Part shown: positions 17,017 to 26,826 of the stretch, piece by piece
How positions within the stretch are numbered: the stretch's first letter is position 1
Layout: each line of letters starts with the position of its first letter
NCBI RefSeq assembly: GCF_001270065.2
Contig: NZ_LFYT02000023.1
Coordinates: 1-64,000 of the forward strand
Source: Limnohabitans planktonicus II-D5
GTDB lineage: Bacteria; Pseudomonadota; Gammaproteobacteria; Burkholderiales; Burkholderiaceae_C
DNA: 64,000 nt
Direction of reading: 5' to 3'
Notes under the pieces: model-generated
The model's input: the letters and a program-made list of their open reading frames with translations, nothing else
Databases searched by the model: none
What the model was told of the DNA's origin: nothing
Position numbers and translations under genes: made by a program

Positions 17017-17973
17017 ATGACCCCTCGCATCCGACTGATCACCCTCGCCGCCCTGGCCGCTGCAGCCGCCCTGCCCGCCATGGCACAAGACAAGTGGCCC
17101 AGCAAGCCCATCGAAATCATTTACCCCTACCCACCGGGCAACGACATGGACGTGGTGACCCGCCTGGTCGCAGAGGGCATGAGCAAGCGCTTGGGCGTGC
17201 CGGTGCAAGTCATCAACAAGCCCGGCGGCGGCGGCGTGGTGGGCTTTGCCGAGATGCTCCGCGCCAAACCCGATGGCTACACCATCGGCACCTGGACGCC
17301 TGGCCCTGGCATTTCGCAAATCATCGCCGGCAATACGCCCTACAAACTCAGCGACTACCAGTCGGTCGGCGGCATGCTGATCAACGACTTCGTGCTGGCT
17401 GCGCGTGGCGACATTCCGGCCACCAACCTCAAGGAATTCGCCGCCTGGGCCAAGAAAAGCGGCAAGCCCGTGGTGATTGGCAGCTATGCCCCCGCCGCCG
17501 TGCCAGCGCTGATCGCCGCCAGGATTGCAAAGAAAGACGGCTGGGCCTACAAGGTCGTGTCCTTTCCCAACCCCAGCGCCAAGGAACTGATCGCGGGCGA
17601 TGCCGACCTGACCACTTCAGGTGCTGATGGCGCCATCTCTTTCGCCAAGGCCGGGCAGGTCAAGATCCTGTCGACCTGGCGCCCTCAGCGCAACCCCGCG
17701 TTCCCGAACACCGCAACACCTGCCGAAGAAGGTTACGGCGACTTGTACACCTGGGGCGGCATGGCCGCACCCGTGGGCGTGCCCAAGGACATCATCAACA
17801 AGCTCTCCAGCGTGATGATGGAAGCCATCAATGACAAAGCGGTGCAGGACCATTTCAAGAAAGCCGGTAGCCCGACCTTCAACATGACCGCTGACCAAAT
17901 GAACAAGCGCGTCGCTGATGACGCCAAATGGATTGGCGAGCTGATGACCGAACTGGGCATGGCCAAGAAGTGA
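17017..17973 (+). CDS. tctC: Tripartite tricarboxylate transporter substrate-binding protein (TctC/Bug)
   Basis: A 318-residue periplasmic binding protein with a signal peptide ending AMA-Q (cleavage after residue 23). The family pattern KPIEIIYPYPPGNDMDVVTRLVAEGMSKRLG and the PGGGGVVGFAEM loop are clear. Bug proteins bind carboxylates or other small metabolites; specificity cannot be read from sequence. It lies 39 bases after the aminotransferase gene and directly before tctB and tctA, forming a full transporter set. Confidence 0.93.
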   Translation: MTPRIRLITLAALAAAAALPAMAQDKWPSKPIEIIYPYPPGNDMDVVTRLVAEGMSKRLGVPVQVINKPGGGGVVGFAEMLRAKPDGYTIGTWTPGPGISQIIAGNTPYKLSDYQSVGGMLINDFVLAARGDIPATNLKEFAAWAKKSGKPVVIGSYAPAAVPALIAARIAKKDGWAYKVVSFPNPSAKELIAGDADLTTSGADGAISFAKAGQVKILSTWRPQRNPAFPNTATPAEEGYGDLYTWGGMAAPVGVPKDIINKLSSVMMEAINDKAVQDHFKKAGSPTFNMTADQMNKRVADDAKWIGELMTELGMAKK

Positions 17974-17975
17974 CG

Positions 17976-18464
17976 ATGAAGCCCGAGTCAAGCCTTCGCG
18001 GACGGTCCTGGGACCGTGTGTTTTTGCTGGTGCTGGCCTTGCTGGCGGGGGGCCTTGCGCTGACCAGCCGATCACTCATCGTGCCCTACCCCCAAGCGGC
18101 GGCTTGGTTCGAATCGGCGGCATTTTTTCCATTGCTGGCCCTGGGCTTGATGGCCCTGGCGGGTGTGGCGGAGGTCTTCAAACGCCGCCACGCCATCGAA
18201 CTCAAGGACTCTGAAGAACTCGACTCCAGCCAGGCCCGCATGGGCCTGGCCTGGGCCATGCTGGGTCTGTTTGGCCTGTACATGCTGGCCGTGCCCTGGC
18301 TGGGATATCTGAGCAGCACCCTGCTTTTCCTGGTGGCCAGCAGTCGGGTGCTGGGCTTTTCCTGGCGCACCACCTGGGCGCTGAGCCTGCCCTTGGCGCT
18401 GGCCATGTGGTGGGTATTTTTAAAACTTCTCAAAGTCCACTTCGGACACGGCTGGTTGATCTGA
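17976..18464 (+). CDS. tctB: Tripartite tricarboxylate transporter small membrane subunit TctB
   Basis: A 162-residue integral membrane protein with four hydrophobic segments, the expected size and topology for TctB. The ATG at 17976 is two bases after the tctC stop; the tctA ATG follows two bases after the tctB stop. Sequence conservation in TctB is low, so the call rests on length, membrane pattern and its place between tctC and tctA. Confidence 0.9.
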   Translation: MKPESSLRGRSWDRVFLLVLALLAGGLALTSRSLIVPYPQAAAWFESAAFFPLLALGLMALAGVAEVFKRRHAIELKDSEELDSSQARMGLAWAMLGLFGLYMLAVPWLGYLSSTLLFLVASSRVLGFSWRTTWALSLPLALAMWWVFLKLLKVHFGHGWLI

Positions 18465-18466
18465 GC

Positions 18467-19960
18467 ATGGAATTTTTTGAAAGCTTGTCGCAGGGTTTTG
18501 CGGCGCTGGGCACTTGGCCAATCGTGCTGTCCCTGTTGATGGGCTCGGCCCTGGGCATTGTGGTGGGCGTGCTGCCCGGTGTGGGGCCGGGGGTGACGAT
18601 TGCCGTTCTGCTGCCCTTCACGTATGGCATGGCCCCGCTGGCGGGCATTTCCTTGCTTCTGGGGGTGTACTGCGGGGCCTTTTACGGCGGCGCGGTCACA
18701 TCCATCCTGATCCGCACGCCGGGCGAAGCCTCGTCCATCATGACCATGTTCGACGGCTACCCCATGGCCCAGAAGGGTCAGGCGCAAAGGGCTTTGTCAT
18801 TGGCCTTCATGTCGGCTTTCATTGGCGGCATCGTGAGCGCCTTGCTGCTCGGCCTGGCGGCTCGACCTCTGGCGGGTTTTGCGGCCAAATTTGGTGCACC
18901 AGAAACCGTGATGGCCATCTTGCTGGCCAGCCTGTGTGTGGGCAAAGCCTATCACCGCCAGTTTGCCTCGGCCATGATGATGATGTGCTTGGGCTTTTTC
19001 CTGGCCACCGTGGGCATTGACCCCAACTCCAACGAACAGCGCTACACCCTGGGAATCCCCGCCTTGCTCAGCGGCATCCCGCTGGTGCCGGTGGCGGTGG
19101 GCATGTTCGGCATGGCGCAGGCTTTGGTCATGGTCAGCTCGCCCGTGCCCAAGTTTGACTCGTCCCTGATTGGCCGTGCTGGCGTGTCTTGGCGGGCCTT
19201 TTTAGAGCCCTTCAAATACCCCAAAACTTTGGGCAAAGGCTTGTTTCTGGGCTCGGCCATTGGTGTCTTGCCCGCTGTGGGTGCGGCCCTGTCCACCTCG
19301 CTGGCTTACTTTTGGGCGCAACGCGGTGCCAAAGACCCGACGCCCTTTGGCGAAGGCAACCCTGAGGGCATTGTGGCCGCCGAGAGTGCCAACAACTCCA
19401 ACTCGGGCGGCGCCATGATCACGGTGCTGACACTGGGCATTCCGGGCGACGCCATCACCGCCATCATCATGGGCGTGTTTGTGGTGCACGGCATCGTGCC
19501 CGGCCCATCGCTGTTCATGGACCGCCCTGAAATCATCAACGGCGTGCTGTCGGCCTTGCTGGTCATCAACGTGGTCATCCTGATTTTGCTGGTGCTGTGC
19601 GTCAAACCGCTGGCCCGCCTGGCTTATGTGAACCCGCGCATCTTGGGCCTGGCCATTTTGGCGCTGTGCTTTGTGGGGGCCTATTCGGCAGCCAACTCCA
19701 TGTATTTCGTGCTGATTGCCACGGTGTTTGGCGTCTTCGGGCTGGTGTGTGCACGGGCCAATATCCCGACCATTCCACTCATTTTGGGCATGGTCATGGG
19801 CGACACGCTGGAGTCGACTTTGCGCCAGGCGCTGGGCCGCAGCGACGGCTCCTTGATGCCCTTCATCGAACGCCCGATCTCGGCGAGCATCCTGGCCGTC
19901 ATGGTCTTGATGCTGATCTGGCCCTGGTTGTCCCGAATCGTCTCTTCCCGCAAAGCCTGA
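18467..19960 (+). CDS. tctA: Tripartite tricarboxylate transporter large membrane subunit TctA
   Basis: A 497-residue polytopic membrane protein. Conserved TctA segments are visible: LGIVVGVLPGVGPGVTIAVLLPFTYGM, YCGAFYGGAVTSILIRTPGEASS, and TLGIPGDAITAIIMGVFVVHGI. It forms the sodium- or proton-coupled channel of the TctABC system. The ATG at 18467 is coupled to tctB. Confidence 0.95.
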   Translation: MEFFESLSQGFAALGTWPIVLSLLMGSALGIVVGVLPGVGPGVTIAVLLPFTYGMAPLAGISLLLGVYCGAFYGGAVTSILIRTPGEASSIMTMFDGYPMAQKGQAQRALSLAFMSAFIGGIVSALLLGLAARPLAGFAAKFGAPETVMAILLASLCVGKAYHRQFASAMMMMCLGFFLATVGIDPNSNEQRYTLGIPALLSGIPLVPVAVGMFGMAQALVMVSSPVPKFDSSLIGRAGVSWRAFLEPFKYPKTLGKGLFLGSAIGVLPAVGAALSTSLAYFWAQRGAKDPTPFGEGNPEGIVAAESANNSNSGGAMITVLTLGIPGDAITAIIMGVFVVHGIVPGPSLFMDRPEIINGVLSALLVINVVILILLVLCVKPLARLAYVNPRILGLAILALCFVGAYSAANSMYFVLIATVFGVFGLVCARANIPTIPLILGMVMGDTLESTLRQALGRSDGSLMPFIERPISASILAVMVLMLIWPWLSRIVSSRKA

Positions 19961-19966
19961 CCCCTC

Positions 19967-21091
19967 ATGTCCTCACCCACCGCCTACATCACCGACGAAA
20001 TCTGTTTTTGGCATGACCCTGGCAACTACGCCCTGATGCTCAAGCCCGGTGGCTTTGTCGAGCCCTACAACCGCCACATCGAAAACGCCGACCCCAAGCG
20101 GCGTCTGCACAACCTGATCCAGCAATCGGGCCTGATGCACAGCCTGCAGGTGATCCCGGCACGCGACGCACAAGTGCACGAACTCACCCGCCTGCACAGC
20201 GCCAGCTATGTGGCCAAGGTCGAGCAAATTGCCCTGGCCGGTGGCGGCGACACTGGCATTGGCGCGCCCATCTCATCCAACGGCTGGGCCGCCGCCCGCC
20301 GCTCGGCCGGTTGCGCCCTCACCGCCGTGGACGCCGTCATGCAAGGCCAAGCCCAAACAGCCTACGCCCTGACCCGCCCGCCTGGCCACCATGCCGAACC
20401 CGAGCAGGGCATGGGCTTTTGCGTGTTCGCCAATGCCGCACTGGCCGCCGCACACGCCATCGAGGCGCATGGGCTGGAGCGCGTGGCCATCGTGGACTGG
20501 GACGTGCATTTTGGCAACGGCACGCAAAAGTGTTTTGAAGACCGCAGCGATGTGCTGACGATTTCGGTGCACCAGCAAGCGGGCTATCTGTTTGTCAAGG
20601 GCGAGGCCGACGAACTGGGCCAAGGCGCGGGTGCGGGTTACAACCTCAACGTGCCCTTGCCGCCCGGCTGCGGCTTTGGGGCTTACCGCGAGTCGTTTGA
20701 GAAAGTCATCCTGCCCGCCCTGGACGCCTACAAGCCCCAGCTGATCATCGTGGCTTGCGGCTACGACGCGGGGCGTTTTGACCCTCTGGGCCGCATGATG
20801 CTCGACGGCGTGGCCTTTCGCTGGATGACCGATGCGGTGCTGGACATGGCCCGCAAGCACGCCCAAGGCCGCGTGGTCATGACGCACGAAGGCGGCTACT
20901 GCCCGGTCTCGGTGCCGTTTTGGGGCATGTCGGTGCTGGAACAAATGAGCGGTTTGAAAACCGAGGTGGTCTGCCCCTTCACCGGGCAACACGACCAGAT
21001 GCCCGCCCAGAAACTGCAAACCGAACAGGCCCGCCTGGTGCAGTCACTGGCCGGGTATTTTGAGGACATCCGGCAAAAACACTGGGCTTGA
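19967..21091 (+). CDS. Class II histone deacetylase-like amidohydrolase
   Basis: A 374-residue zinc amidohydrolase of the histone deacetylase/acetylpolyamine amidohydrolase superfamily. The His-His pair is at 141-142 (RPPGHHAEPEQGMGF), zinc ligands Asp179 and His181 lie in DWDVHFGNG, the third Asp lies in GYDAGRFDP, and the transition-state Tyr lies in THEGGYCPVSVP. Bacterial members deacetylate small amines such as acetylpolyamines. It starts six bases after tctA, so it probably belongs to the aminotransferase-transport operon. The substrate is inferred, not shown. Confidence 0.9.
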   Translation: MSSPTAYITDEICFWHDPGNYALMLKPGGFVEPYNRHIENADPKRRLHNLIQQSGLMHSLQVIPARDAQVHELTRLHSASYVAKVEQIALAGGGDTGIGAPISSNGWAAARRSAGCALTAVDAVMQGQAQTAYALTRPPGHHAEPEQGMGFCVFANAALAAAHAIEAHGLERVAIVDWDVHFGNGTQKCFEDRSDVLTISVHQQAGYLFVKGEADELGQGAGAGYNLNVPLPPGCGFGAYRESFEKVILPALDAYKPQLIIVACGYDAGRFDPLGRMMLDGVAFRWMTDAVLDMARKHAQGRVVMTHEGGYCPVSVPFWGMSVLEQMSGLKTEVVCPFTGQHDQMPAQKLQTEQARLVQSLAGYFEDIRQKHWA

Positions 21092-21141
21092 GCGGACGTT
21101 CAACTGTCGCCAAGCGGCCGCGCCCGTCTGCAGCCCAAGCC

Positions 21142-22551
21142 TCAGCTGCCCGCCACTTTCATGCGGTTGACCAAGATGGAGCCGGTGGATTTGGCCCCCA
21201 TGTTGTAGGCGTCCGCGCCCACAGCCTCGATGCCCATCAGCATGTCTTTGAGGTTGCCCGCGATGGTGATCTCGTGCACCGGGAAAGCGATCTGGCCGTT
21301 TTCCACCCAAAAGCCACTGGCACCTCGGGAGTAATCGCCGGTGACGTAGTTCACCCCCTGCCCCATCAACTCCGTCACAAACAGGCCGGTGCCCAACTTT
21401 TGAATCATGGCATCGAGGTCATCACCGGCTTGGGTCAGGCGCGACGTCAGTGCCAGGTTGTGCGAACCGCCCGAATTGCCGGTGGTCTTCATGCCCAACT
21501 TGCGGGCCGAATAACTGCTCAGGAAATAGCCCTCCACACGGCCGCCCTTGACCACCTTGCGGCGCACCGAGCGCACGCCTTCGTCGTCAAAAGGCGAGCT
21601 GCCCTTGCCCCGCAGCAAGTGCGGGTCTTCTTCGATGTCAATGTGCTTGGGAAACACCTTTTTACCCAGAGAGTCCAGCAAAAAACTGCTCTTGCGGTAC
21701 AGCGCCCCGCCGCTCACGGCCTGCACAAAACCGCCCAGCAGGCCTGCCGCCACAGGCGACTCAAACAGCACCGGGCACTCGGTCGTGGCGATTTTGCGGG
21801 CCCCCAGGCGCGACAAGGCGCGTTCGGCGGCATAACGCCCCACTGCCTCGGGCGAGGCCATCTCATCGGCCGCGCGCATGGAGGTGTACCAGGCGTCGCG
21901 CTGCATCTCGGCGTTACGACCGGGTAGCTTGGCAATCGGGGCCACCGAAATGCTGTGGCGCGAGCTGGCATAACCACCGCGAAAACCGTGCGTGTGGGCG
22001 CTGAAAAAATGGCTTTGCTGCGCCGACACGGCCGCGCCGTCGCTGTTGGTGATGCGGCGGCTGGTTTTGAGCGCGGCAGCTTCGCACTGCAAAGCCAGCT
22101 TGGCCGCTTCTTCGCTGTGGATGGCCCAGGGGTGGAACAAATCCAGATCGCGGTGGTTCGTTTCGATGTCGGCTTCGTCGGGCAGCCCGGCTGTGGGGTC
22201 TTCGGCGGTGAAGCGGGCGATGTCGTAAGCCGCTTGCACCGTGCGCTCGATCGCTGCTTTGGAAAAGTCAGAAGTGCTGGCGTTGCCCCGGCGGTGGTCC
22301 ACGTACACGGTCACGCCCAGTGACTTGTCGCGGTTACGCTCCACGTTTTCCAGCTCACCTTTGCGCACGCTGACCGACAGGCCGCAGCCTTCAGACGCTT
22401 CGGCACCCGCGTTGGTGGCACCGAGTTTTTTGGCGTGGTGCAAGGCGATGTCGACAAGCTCTTCAAAATGGTCACGCGAGTAGCTGAAGCCGTCGTGGGC
22501 ATTCGCATGAGAGGCGGTGGCGGGGGCGTTTTTTTTCACGGAGCTTTTCAC
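21142..22551 (-). CDS. pmbA: Metalloprotease subunit PmbA/TldE
   Basis: PmbA (TldE) partners with TldD in a zinc protease that matures peptide substrates such as microcins and CcdA. The ~469-residue protein shows EASEGCGLSVSVRKGELENVERNRDKSLGVTVY, GNASTSDFS, the ALGARK-like repeat region, and MKTTGNSGGSHNL...GDYSRGASGFWVENG at the C-terminus, all family hallmarks. No ATG fits the family start; GTG codons at 22551 or 22539 are the best candidates, and the frame is open to 22626. Divergent from darP. Confidence 0.92.
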   Translation of the reverse strand: MKSSVKKNAPATASHANAHDGFSYSRDHFEELVDIALHHAKKLGATNAGAEASEGCGLSVSVRKGELENVERNRDKSLGVTVYVDHRRGNASTSDFSKAAIERTVQAAYDIARFTAEDPTAGLPDEADIETNHRDLDLFHPWAIHSEEAAKLALQCEAAALKTSRRITNSDGAAVSAQQSHFFSAHTHGFRGGYASSRHSISVAPIAKLPGRNAEMQRDAWYTSMRAADEMASPEAVGRYAAERALSRLGARKIATTECPVLFESPVAAGLLGGFVQAVSGGALYRKSSFLLDSLGKKVFPKHIDIEEDPHLLRGKGSSPFDDEGVRSVRRKVVKGGRVEGYFLSSYSARKLGMKTTGNSGGSHNLALTSRLTQAGDDLDAMIQKLGTGLFVTELMGQGVNYVTGDYSRGASGFWVENGQIAFPVHEITIAGNLKDMLMGIEAVGADAYNMGAKSTGSILVNRMKVAGS

Positions 22552-22666
22552 AGAAATATTCACAAAGTGGGTCTCGAAAAAAATGGCGGGCACCAGGCCC
22601 GCACTGGCCGCTATGATACTTGCCACCCAGCCTCAGCGCTGCATCTGAAAACGAGTTCCCCCAGTC

Positions 22667-23326
22667 ATGTCCCGTAAACCCAAAAAAGGCTATTTCGTGC
22701 GCGGTCAGTTTGTTGCCGAAGGCAGCGAGCTTGACCTGGAATTCAAGCGCGAGCTCAAAGGCGGCCTCGACGGCCCCAGCCGCACCGAACTCAAGCGCGA
22801 AAGCACCGAACTGCAAGAACTTGGCACGGCCTTGCTCACCCTGCGCCGCGACCTGATGGAGCGCCTGGCACTGCCCGACAAATTGGTCGATGGCCTGGCC
22901 GAAGCCAAGCGCATCACCAACTTCGAAGGCAAGCGCCGCCAAATGCAGTTCATCGGCAAGCAAATGCGCCTGCTCAGCCCCGAAACCCTGCAAGCCGTGC
23001 GCGAAGCCCTCGACATTCAGCGCCTGGGCAGCGCCAAAGACACCCAAGCCCTGCACCTGGCCGAGGCTTGGCGCGATCGCCTGATCGCCGACGATGCCGC
23101 CGTGGGCGAATGGATCGAACACCACCCACAAACCGACATCCAGCAGCTGCGTGCCCTGGTGCGTCAAGCCCGCAAGGACGCCGTGCCGGTGACCAATGCC
23201 GCTGTCTCGCAAGGCCTGGCCCCTCGCCAAGGCCGCGCTTACCGCGAGCTGTTCAAGCTGGTGCGCAGCGTGCTCACGGGCGGCGAGAGTGACAACACCC
23301 CCGACGAGGAAGCTGAAGATGAGTGA
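22667..23326 (+). CDS. darP: Ribosome-associated protein DarP (YjgA)
   Basis: A 219-residue basic protein of the DUF615/YjgA family, which acts late in 50S subunit assembly. The pattern SRTELKRESTELQELGTALLTL, LVDGLAEAKRITNFEGKRRQMQFIGKQMR and the Arg-rich C-terminal helix (RQGRAYRELFKLVRSVL) are typical. The N-terminal ~25 residues differ from E. coli. It overlaps the mogA start by eight bases. Confidence 0.93.
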   Translation: MSRKPKKGYFVRGQFVAEGSELDLEFKRELKGGLDGPSRTELKRESTELQELGTALLTLRRDLMERLALPDKLVDGLAEAKRITNFEGKRRQMQFIGKQMRLLSPETLQAVREALDIQRLGSAKDTQALHLAEAWRDRLIADDAAVGEWIEHHPQTDIQQLRALVRQARKDAVPVTNAAVSQGLAPRQGRAYRELFKLVRSVLTGGESDNTPDEEAEDE

Positions 23327-23927
23327 ATTCAACGCCACGATCCCTTTTGACCCGGTCAAGATCGGCATCGTGTCCATCAGCGACCGCGCCAGCACCGGCG
23401 TGTACGAAGACAAAGGTCTGCCCGCGCTGCAAGACTGGTTGACCCGTGCGCTGCACAACCCCATCACTTTCGAGCCGCGCCTGATTCCTGACGAAAAAGA
23501 CCGCATCAGCGCCACCCTGATCGAACTGGTGGACGCTGGTTGCAGCCTGGTTCTGACCACGGGCGGCACCGGCCCTGCTCTGCGCGACGTGACCCCCGAA
23601 GCCACACTGGCCGTAGCTGACAAGGAAATGCCCGGCTTTGGCGAACAAATGCGCCAGATCAGCCTGAAATTTGTACCCACCGCCATCTTGTCGCGCCAAG
23701 TGGCCGTGATCAGGAGCCAAAGCCTGATCATCAACCTGCCCGGCCAGCCCAAATCGATTGCCGAGACCCTAGAAGGCCTGAAAGACGCCGAGGGCAAAGC
23801 CGTGGTGCACGGCATTTTTGCGGCCGTGCCCTACTGCGTAGATTTGATTGGCGGGCCCTACATGGAAACAAAGGACGAGGTCTGCAAGGCGTTTCGCCCC
23901 AAAACCGCGATCCGACCAGCCCGCTGA
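23319..23927 (+). CDS. mogA: Molybdopterin adenylyltransferase
   Basis: MogA adenylylates molybdopterin before molybdate insertion. The 202-residue protein has the MoCF-biosynthesis fold with VSISDRAS near the start, TTGGTGPALRDVTPEATLAVADKEMPGFGE, and SLIINLPGQPKSIAETLEG. The length and motif set match Mog rather than the shorter MoaB. The ATG at 23319 overlaps the end of darP. A clear terminator follows at 23971. Confidence 0.93.
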   Translation: MSEFNATIPFDPVKIGIVSISDRASTGVYEDKGLPALQDWLTRALHNPITFEPRLIPDEKDRISATLIELVDAGCSLVLTTGGTGPALRDVTPEATLAVADKEMPGFGEQMRQISLKFVPTAILSRQVAVIRSQSLIINLPGQPKSIAETLEGLKDAEGKAVVHGIFAAVPYCVDLIGGPYMETKDEVCKAFRPKTAIRPAR

Positions 23928-23949
23928 CCGCCGACGGCAACAAGCGCAA

Positions 23950-24014
23950 CGTCGGACTCTTCGAGTACCGACCAACGAGTTGGTTTTTTTGGTCGGTGGT
24001 TGAAGACCCCGACA
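23950..24014. repeat. Palindromic repeat pair related to the ispDF arrays
   Basis: GTCGGACTCTTCGAGTACCGAC (about 23951-23972, with a three-base loop) and, in the opposite orientation, GGTCGGTGGTTGAAGACCCCGAC (about 23991-24013) flank the mogA terminator. The second is nearly the reverse complement of the 92-bp array's first hairpin at 1559. This is therefore a dispersed family in the genome. Confidence 0.75.
23971..23990 (+). terminator. Terminator after mogA
   Basis: ACCAAC (23971-23976) and GTTGGT (23979-23984) form a short stem followed by a run of T to 23990. It sits inside the palindromic repeat pair, so the repeat may have brought or extended the terminator. Confidence 0.75.
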
Positions 24015-24048
24015 AGTGCATGCCAACCCATACAGCCCCTCAACCGCA

Positions 24049-24075
24049 TTGACGCACGTTCCGATGCGGTATAAT
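24049..24075 (+). promoter_or_regulatory. Sigma-70 type promoter of rpoD
   Basis: TTGACG (24049-24054) and TATAAT (24070-24075) are separated by 15 bases, slightly short of the 17-base optimum. A leader of about 240 bases follows before the rpoD ATG; I see no gene in it. Confidence 0.65.
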
Positions 24076-24322
24076 CCGCGTTTTTCGGCAAGAGCGACAG
24101 CAGCACCTCCGGCTAGACCCCCGCCATCAGCGCGAAGCCCCCATGTGGGCCGGTCACCGTTTCCGCAAGGACTGCACTCCAAATGATCGCCCCAACATCT
24201 TGCCATTGCAGTTTTGACACCCATATGGGGTGTTGACCCTGTGTCCAAACAAGCCCGCGCCGGGATGTATGTGGCGCTGACTGTGTCTGTTTCCTTGTCT
24301 GATTTGATGTCTTGAGGTTGTC

Positions 24323-26758
24323 ATGCCCGCTCAAAAGCCGAAGAAGCCTGCCCAGGCCCCCGCCCCATCTAAAACCGTCACCCAAACCGCTGCTGCCAAA
24401 AAAGCTTCTGCGCCCAGCGCCAAAGCCCCAAGCAGCAAAGTGACCGCCAAAGCACCGACCCAGTCGGCCGCCAAAGCTGTCGCCCCAGCGGCCAAGACGA
24501 CAAAAGCCCCGGCAACTCCAGCCAAGTCCGAGAAGAAAGCTGCCTCCGTGCCCGCCAAGAAAACCGAAGTCACCGACAAAAAAACCACTGCCAAAGCTGC
24601 TGAAGCCGAAGTGGTCACCAAAAAAACCAAAACCGCCAAAGCCACAGAAGCAGCGCCTGCCGCCAAAAAAGCCGTGACCGGTGCCAAGCGCGGCCCCAAG
24701 AAAAAGGGCAGCATCGCCGAACCCACGGGCGACGAAGACTTGATGGACATCGAGGAAGACCTCGAACCCGAACCCGTCACGGATGCCTCGGGCACAGCTG
24801 AAAAGGTCAAGCCCCTGCGCATGAAGATCAGCAAGGCGAAAGAACGCGCCTTGATGAAGGAATTCGGCCTGGACGAAACCGTCCTGACCGAAGCCGAGAT
24901 GAAGCAGCGTCGCGAGCGCCTGAAGGCCCTGATCAAACTGGGCAAAACCCGTGGCTACCTCACCAACGGCGAAATCAGCGACCACCTGCCCGACAAACTG
25001 GTCGATGCCGAAACCCTGGAAGTGGTGGTCGCGACCCTGAACGACCTGGGCGTGGCGGTGTACGAGCAAACGCCCGACGCCGAGAGCCTGATCATCACCG
25101 ACAACGCGCCCACGGGCTCGACCGAAGAAGAAGCCGAAGAAGCCGCCGAAGCCGCCTTGTCTACCGTGGACAGCGAATTCGGTCGCACCACCGACCCCGT
25201 GCGCATGTACATGCGCGAGATGGGTACCGTGGAACTGTTGACCCGCGAAGGCGAAATCGAGATTGCCAAACGCATCGAAGGCGGTTTGATGGACATGATG
25301 GCCGCCATCAGTGCATCGCCCGCCACCATCGCCGAAATCCTGCGCATGGCCGCCGAAATCCGCGAAGGCAAAGTGGTGATCTCCACCGTGGTGGACGGCT
25401 TCGCCAACTTGAACGAAGCCGATGACTACGTGGCTGAAGAAGACTTCGACGAGTTCGACGAAGCCGACGATGACGATGGCAAAGGGGGCTCCAAAGCGCT
25501 GACCAAAAAGCTCGAAGAGCTGAAAAATCAGGCTCTGGAACGCTTTGACCGCATCACGGAATATTTTGAAAAAGTACACAAGGTGTACGACAAGGAAGGC
25601 TGGGGCACCCCCGCCTACGTCAAGGTGCAAAGCGCGCTGTCGGAAGAGCTGATGACCATCCGCTTCACGGCCAAGACCATTGAAAAGCTGTGCGATATGG
25701 TGCGCGGTCAGGTGGACGACGTGCGCAAGAAAGAGCGTGAACTGCGCCGCATCATTGTGGACAAATGCGGCTACCCGCAGGACAACTTCATCGCCGACTT
25801 CAGTGGCCGCGACAAAAATGGCAAGCGCGTGGAATCGCAATTGCTCAACCTCAAGTGGATTGAAAAGCAAGCCGCCGCAGGCAAGAGCTGGAGCGCCGTC
25901 ATGGGCCGCAACATCCCGCCGGTGCAAGACATCCAGCAAAAGCTGATGGACTTGCAATCGAAGGTGGTCGTGCCGCTGGATGAGCTCAAGGACATCAACA
26001 AGCGCATGAACGCCGGTGAACGTGCCAGCCGTGACGCCAAGAAAGAGATGATCGAAGCCAACTTGCGCCTCGTGATCTCGATCGCCAAAAAGTACACCAA
26101 CCGTGGCCTGCAGTTCCTCGACTTGATTCAGGAAGGCAACATCGGTTTGATGAAGGCCGTGGACAAGTTCGAATACCGCCGAGGCTACAAGTTCTCGACC
26201 TACGCCACCTGGTGGATCCGCCAGGCCATCACCCGCTCGATTGCGGACCAGGCACGCACGATCCGCATCCCGGTGCACATGATCGAGACCATCAACAAGA
26301 TGAACCGGATCTCGCGCCAGCACTTGCAGGAGTTTGGCTTCGAGCCCGACGCCTCCATCCTGGCCGAGAAGATGGAAATTCCCGAAGACAAGATCCGCAA
26401 GATCATGAAGATCGCCAAAGAGCCGATCTCCATGGAAACGCCAATCGGTGACGACGACGACAGCCACCTGGGTGACTTCATCGAAGACAGCATCCACACG
26501 GCTCCCATGGACGCAGCCCTGCAAGCCGGTCTGCGCGACGTGGTCAAGGACATCCTCGACAGCCTGACCCCACGCGAAGCCAAAGTGCTGCGCATGCGTT
26601 TTGGCATCGAAATGTCCACCGACCACACGCTGGAAGAAGTGGGCAAGCAGTTCGACGTGACGCGCGAACGCATCCGCCAGATCGAAGCCAAGGCGCTGCG
26701 CAAGCTCAAGCACCCCAGCCGCAGCGACAAACTGCGCAGCTTCATCGACACGATGTAA
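24323..26758 (+). CDS. rpoD: RNA polymerase sigma factor RpoD (sigma-70)
   Basis: The primary sigma factor, 811 residues. The N-terminal ~130 residues are a Lys/Ala/Pro-rich low-complexity tail, followed by region 1.1, an acidic nonconserved region with DDDDGKGG-like runs, then region 2 ([32 protein letters not shown], with the -10 contacts in [16 protein letters not shown]). Region 3 follows, then region 4.2 ([32 protein letters not shown]). It is longer than E. coli RpoD (613) mainly through the N-terminal tail. It is transcribed alone between its own promoter and a strong terminator. Confidence 0.98.
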   Translation: MPAQKPKKPAQAPAPSKTVTQTAAAKKASAPSAKAPSSKVTAKAPTQSAAKAVAPAAKTTKAPATPAKSEKKAASVPAKKTEVTDKKTTAKAAEAEVVTKKTKTAKATEAAPAAKKAVTGAKRGPKKKGSIAEPTGDEDLMDIEEDLEPEPVTDASGTAEKVKPLRMKISKAKERALMKEFGLDETVLTEAEMKQRRERLKALIKLGKTRGYLTNGEISDHLPDKLVDAETLEVVVATLNDLGVAVYEQTPDAESLIITDNAPTGSTEEEAEEAAEAALSTVDSEFGRTTDPVRMYMREMGTVELLTREGEIEIAKRIEGGLMDMMAAISASPATIAEILRMAAEIREGKVVISTVVDGFANLNEADDYVAEEDFDEFDEADDDDGKGGSKALTKKLEELKNQALERFDRITEYFEKVHKVYDKEGWGTPAYVKVQSALSEELMTIRFTAKTIEKLCDMVRGQVDDVRKKERELRRIIVDKCGYPQDNFIADFSGRDKNGKRVESQLLNLKWIEKQAAAGKSWSAVMGRNIPPVQDIQQKLMDLQSKVVVPLDELKDINKRMNAGERASRDAKKEMIEANLRLVISIAKKYTNRGLQFLDLIQEGNIGLMKAVDKFEYRRGYKFSTYATWWIRQAITRSIADQARTIRIPVHMIETINKMNRISRQHLQEFGFEPDASILAEKMEIPEDKIRKIMKIAKEPISMETPIGDDDDSHLGDFIEDSIHTAPMDAALQAGLRDVVKDILDSLTPREAKVLRMRFGIEMSTDHTLEEVGKQFDVTRERIRQIEAKALRKLKHPSRSDKLRSFIDTM

Positions 26759-26781
26759 GCCTGCACCGTCCTGCAAAGCAC

Positions 26782-26817
26782 AAAGCCTCCCGACTGCAAA
26801 GTCGGGAGGCTTTTTTC
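26782..26817 (+). terminator. Terminator after rpoD
   Basis: A perfect 13-bp stem, AAAGCCTCCCGAC (26782-26794) with GTCGGGAGGCTTT (26801-26813), is followed by T residues. It may also act on the convergent minus-strand gene, because the opposite strand reads a shorter T-run. Confidence 0.92.
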
Positions 26818-26826
26818 TTGGATGGA

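Noticed and set aside
23319-23927. MoaB rather than MogA.
   Set aside because: Length (202 residues) and the NLPGQPKSIAETLEG segment favour Mog; the two can be told apart only by a family tree, so a small doubt remains.
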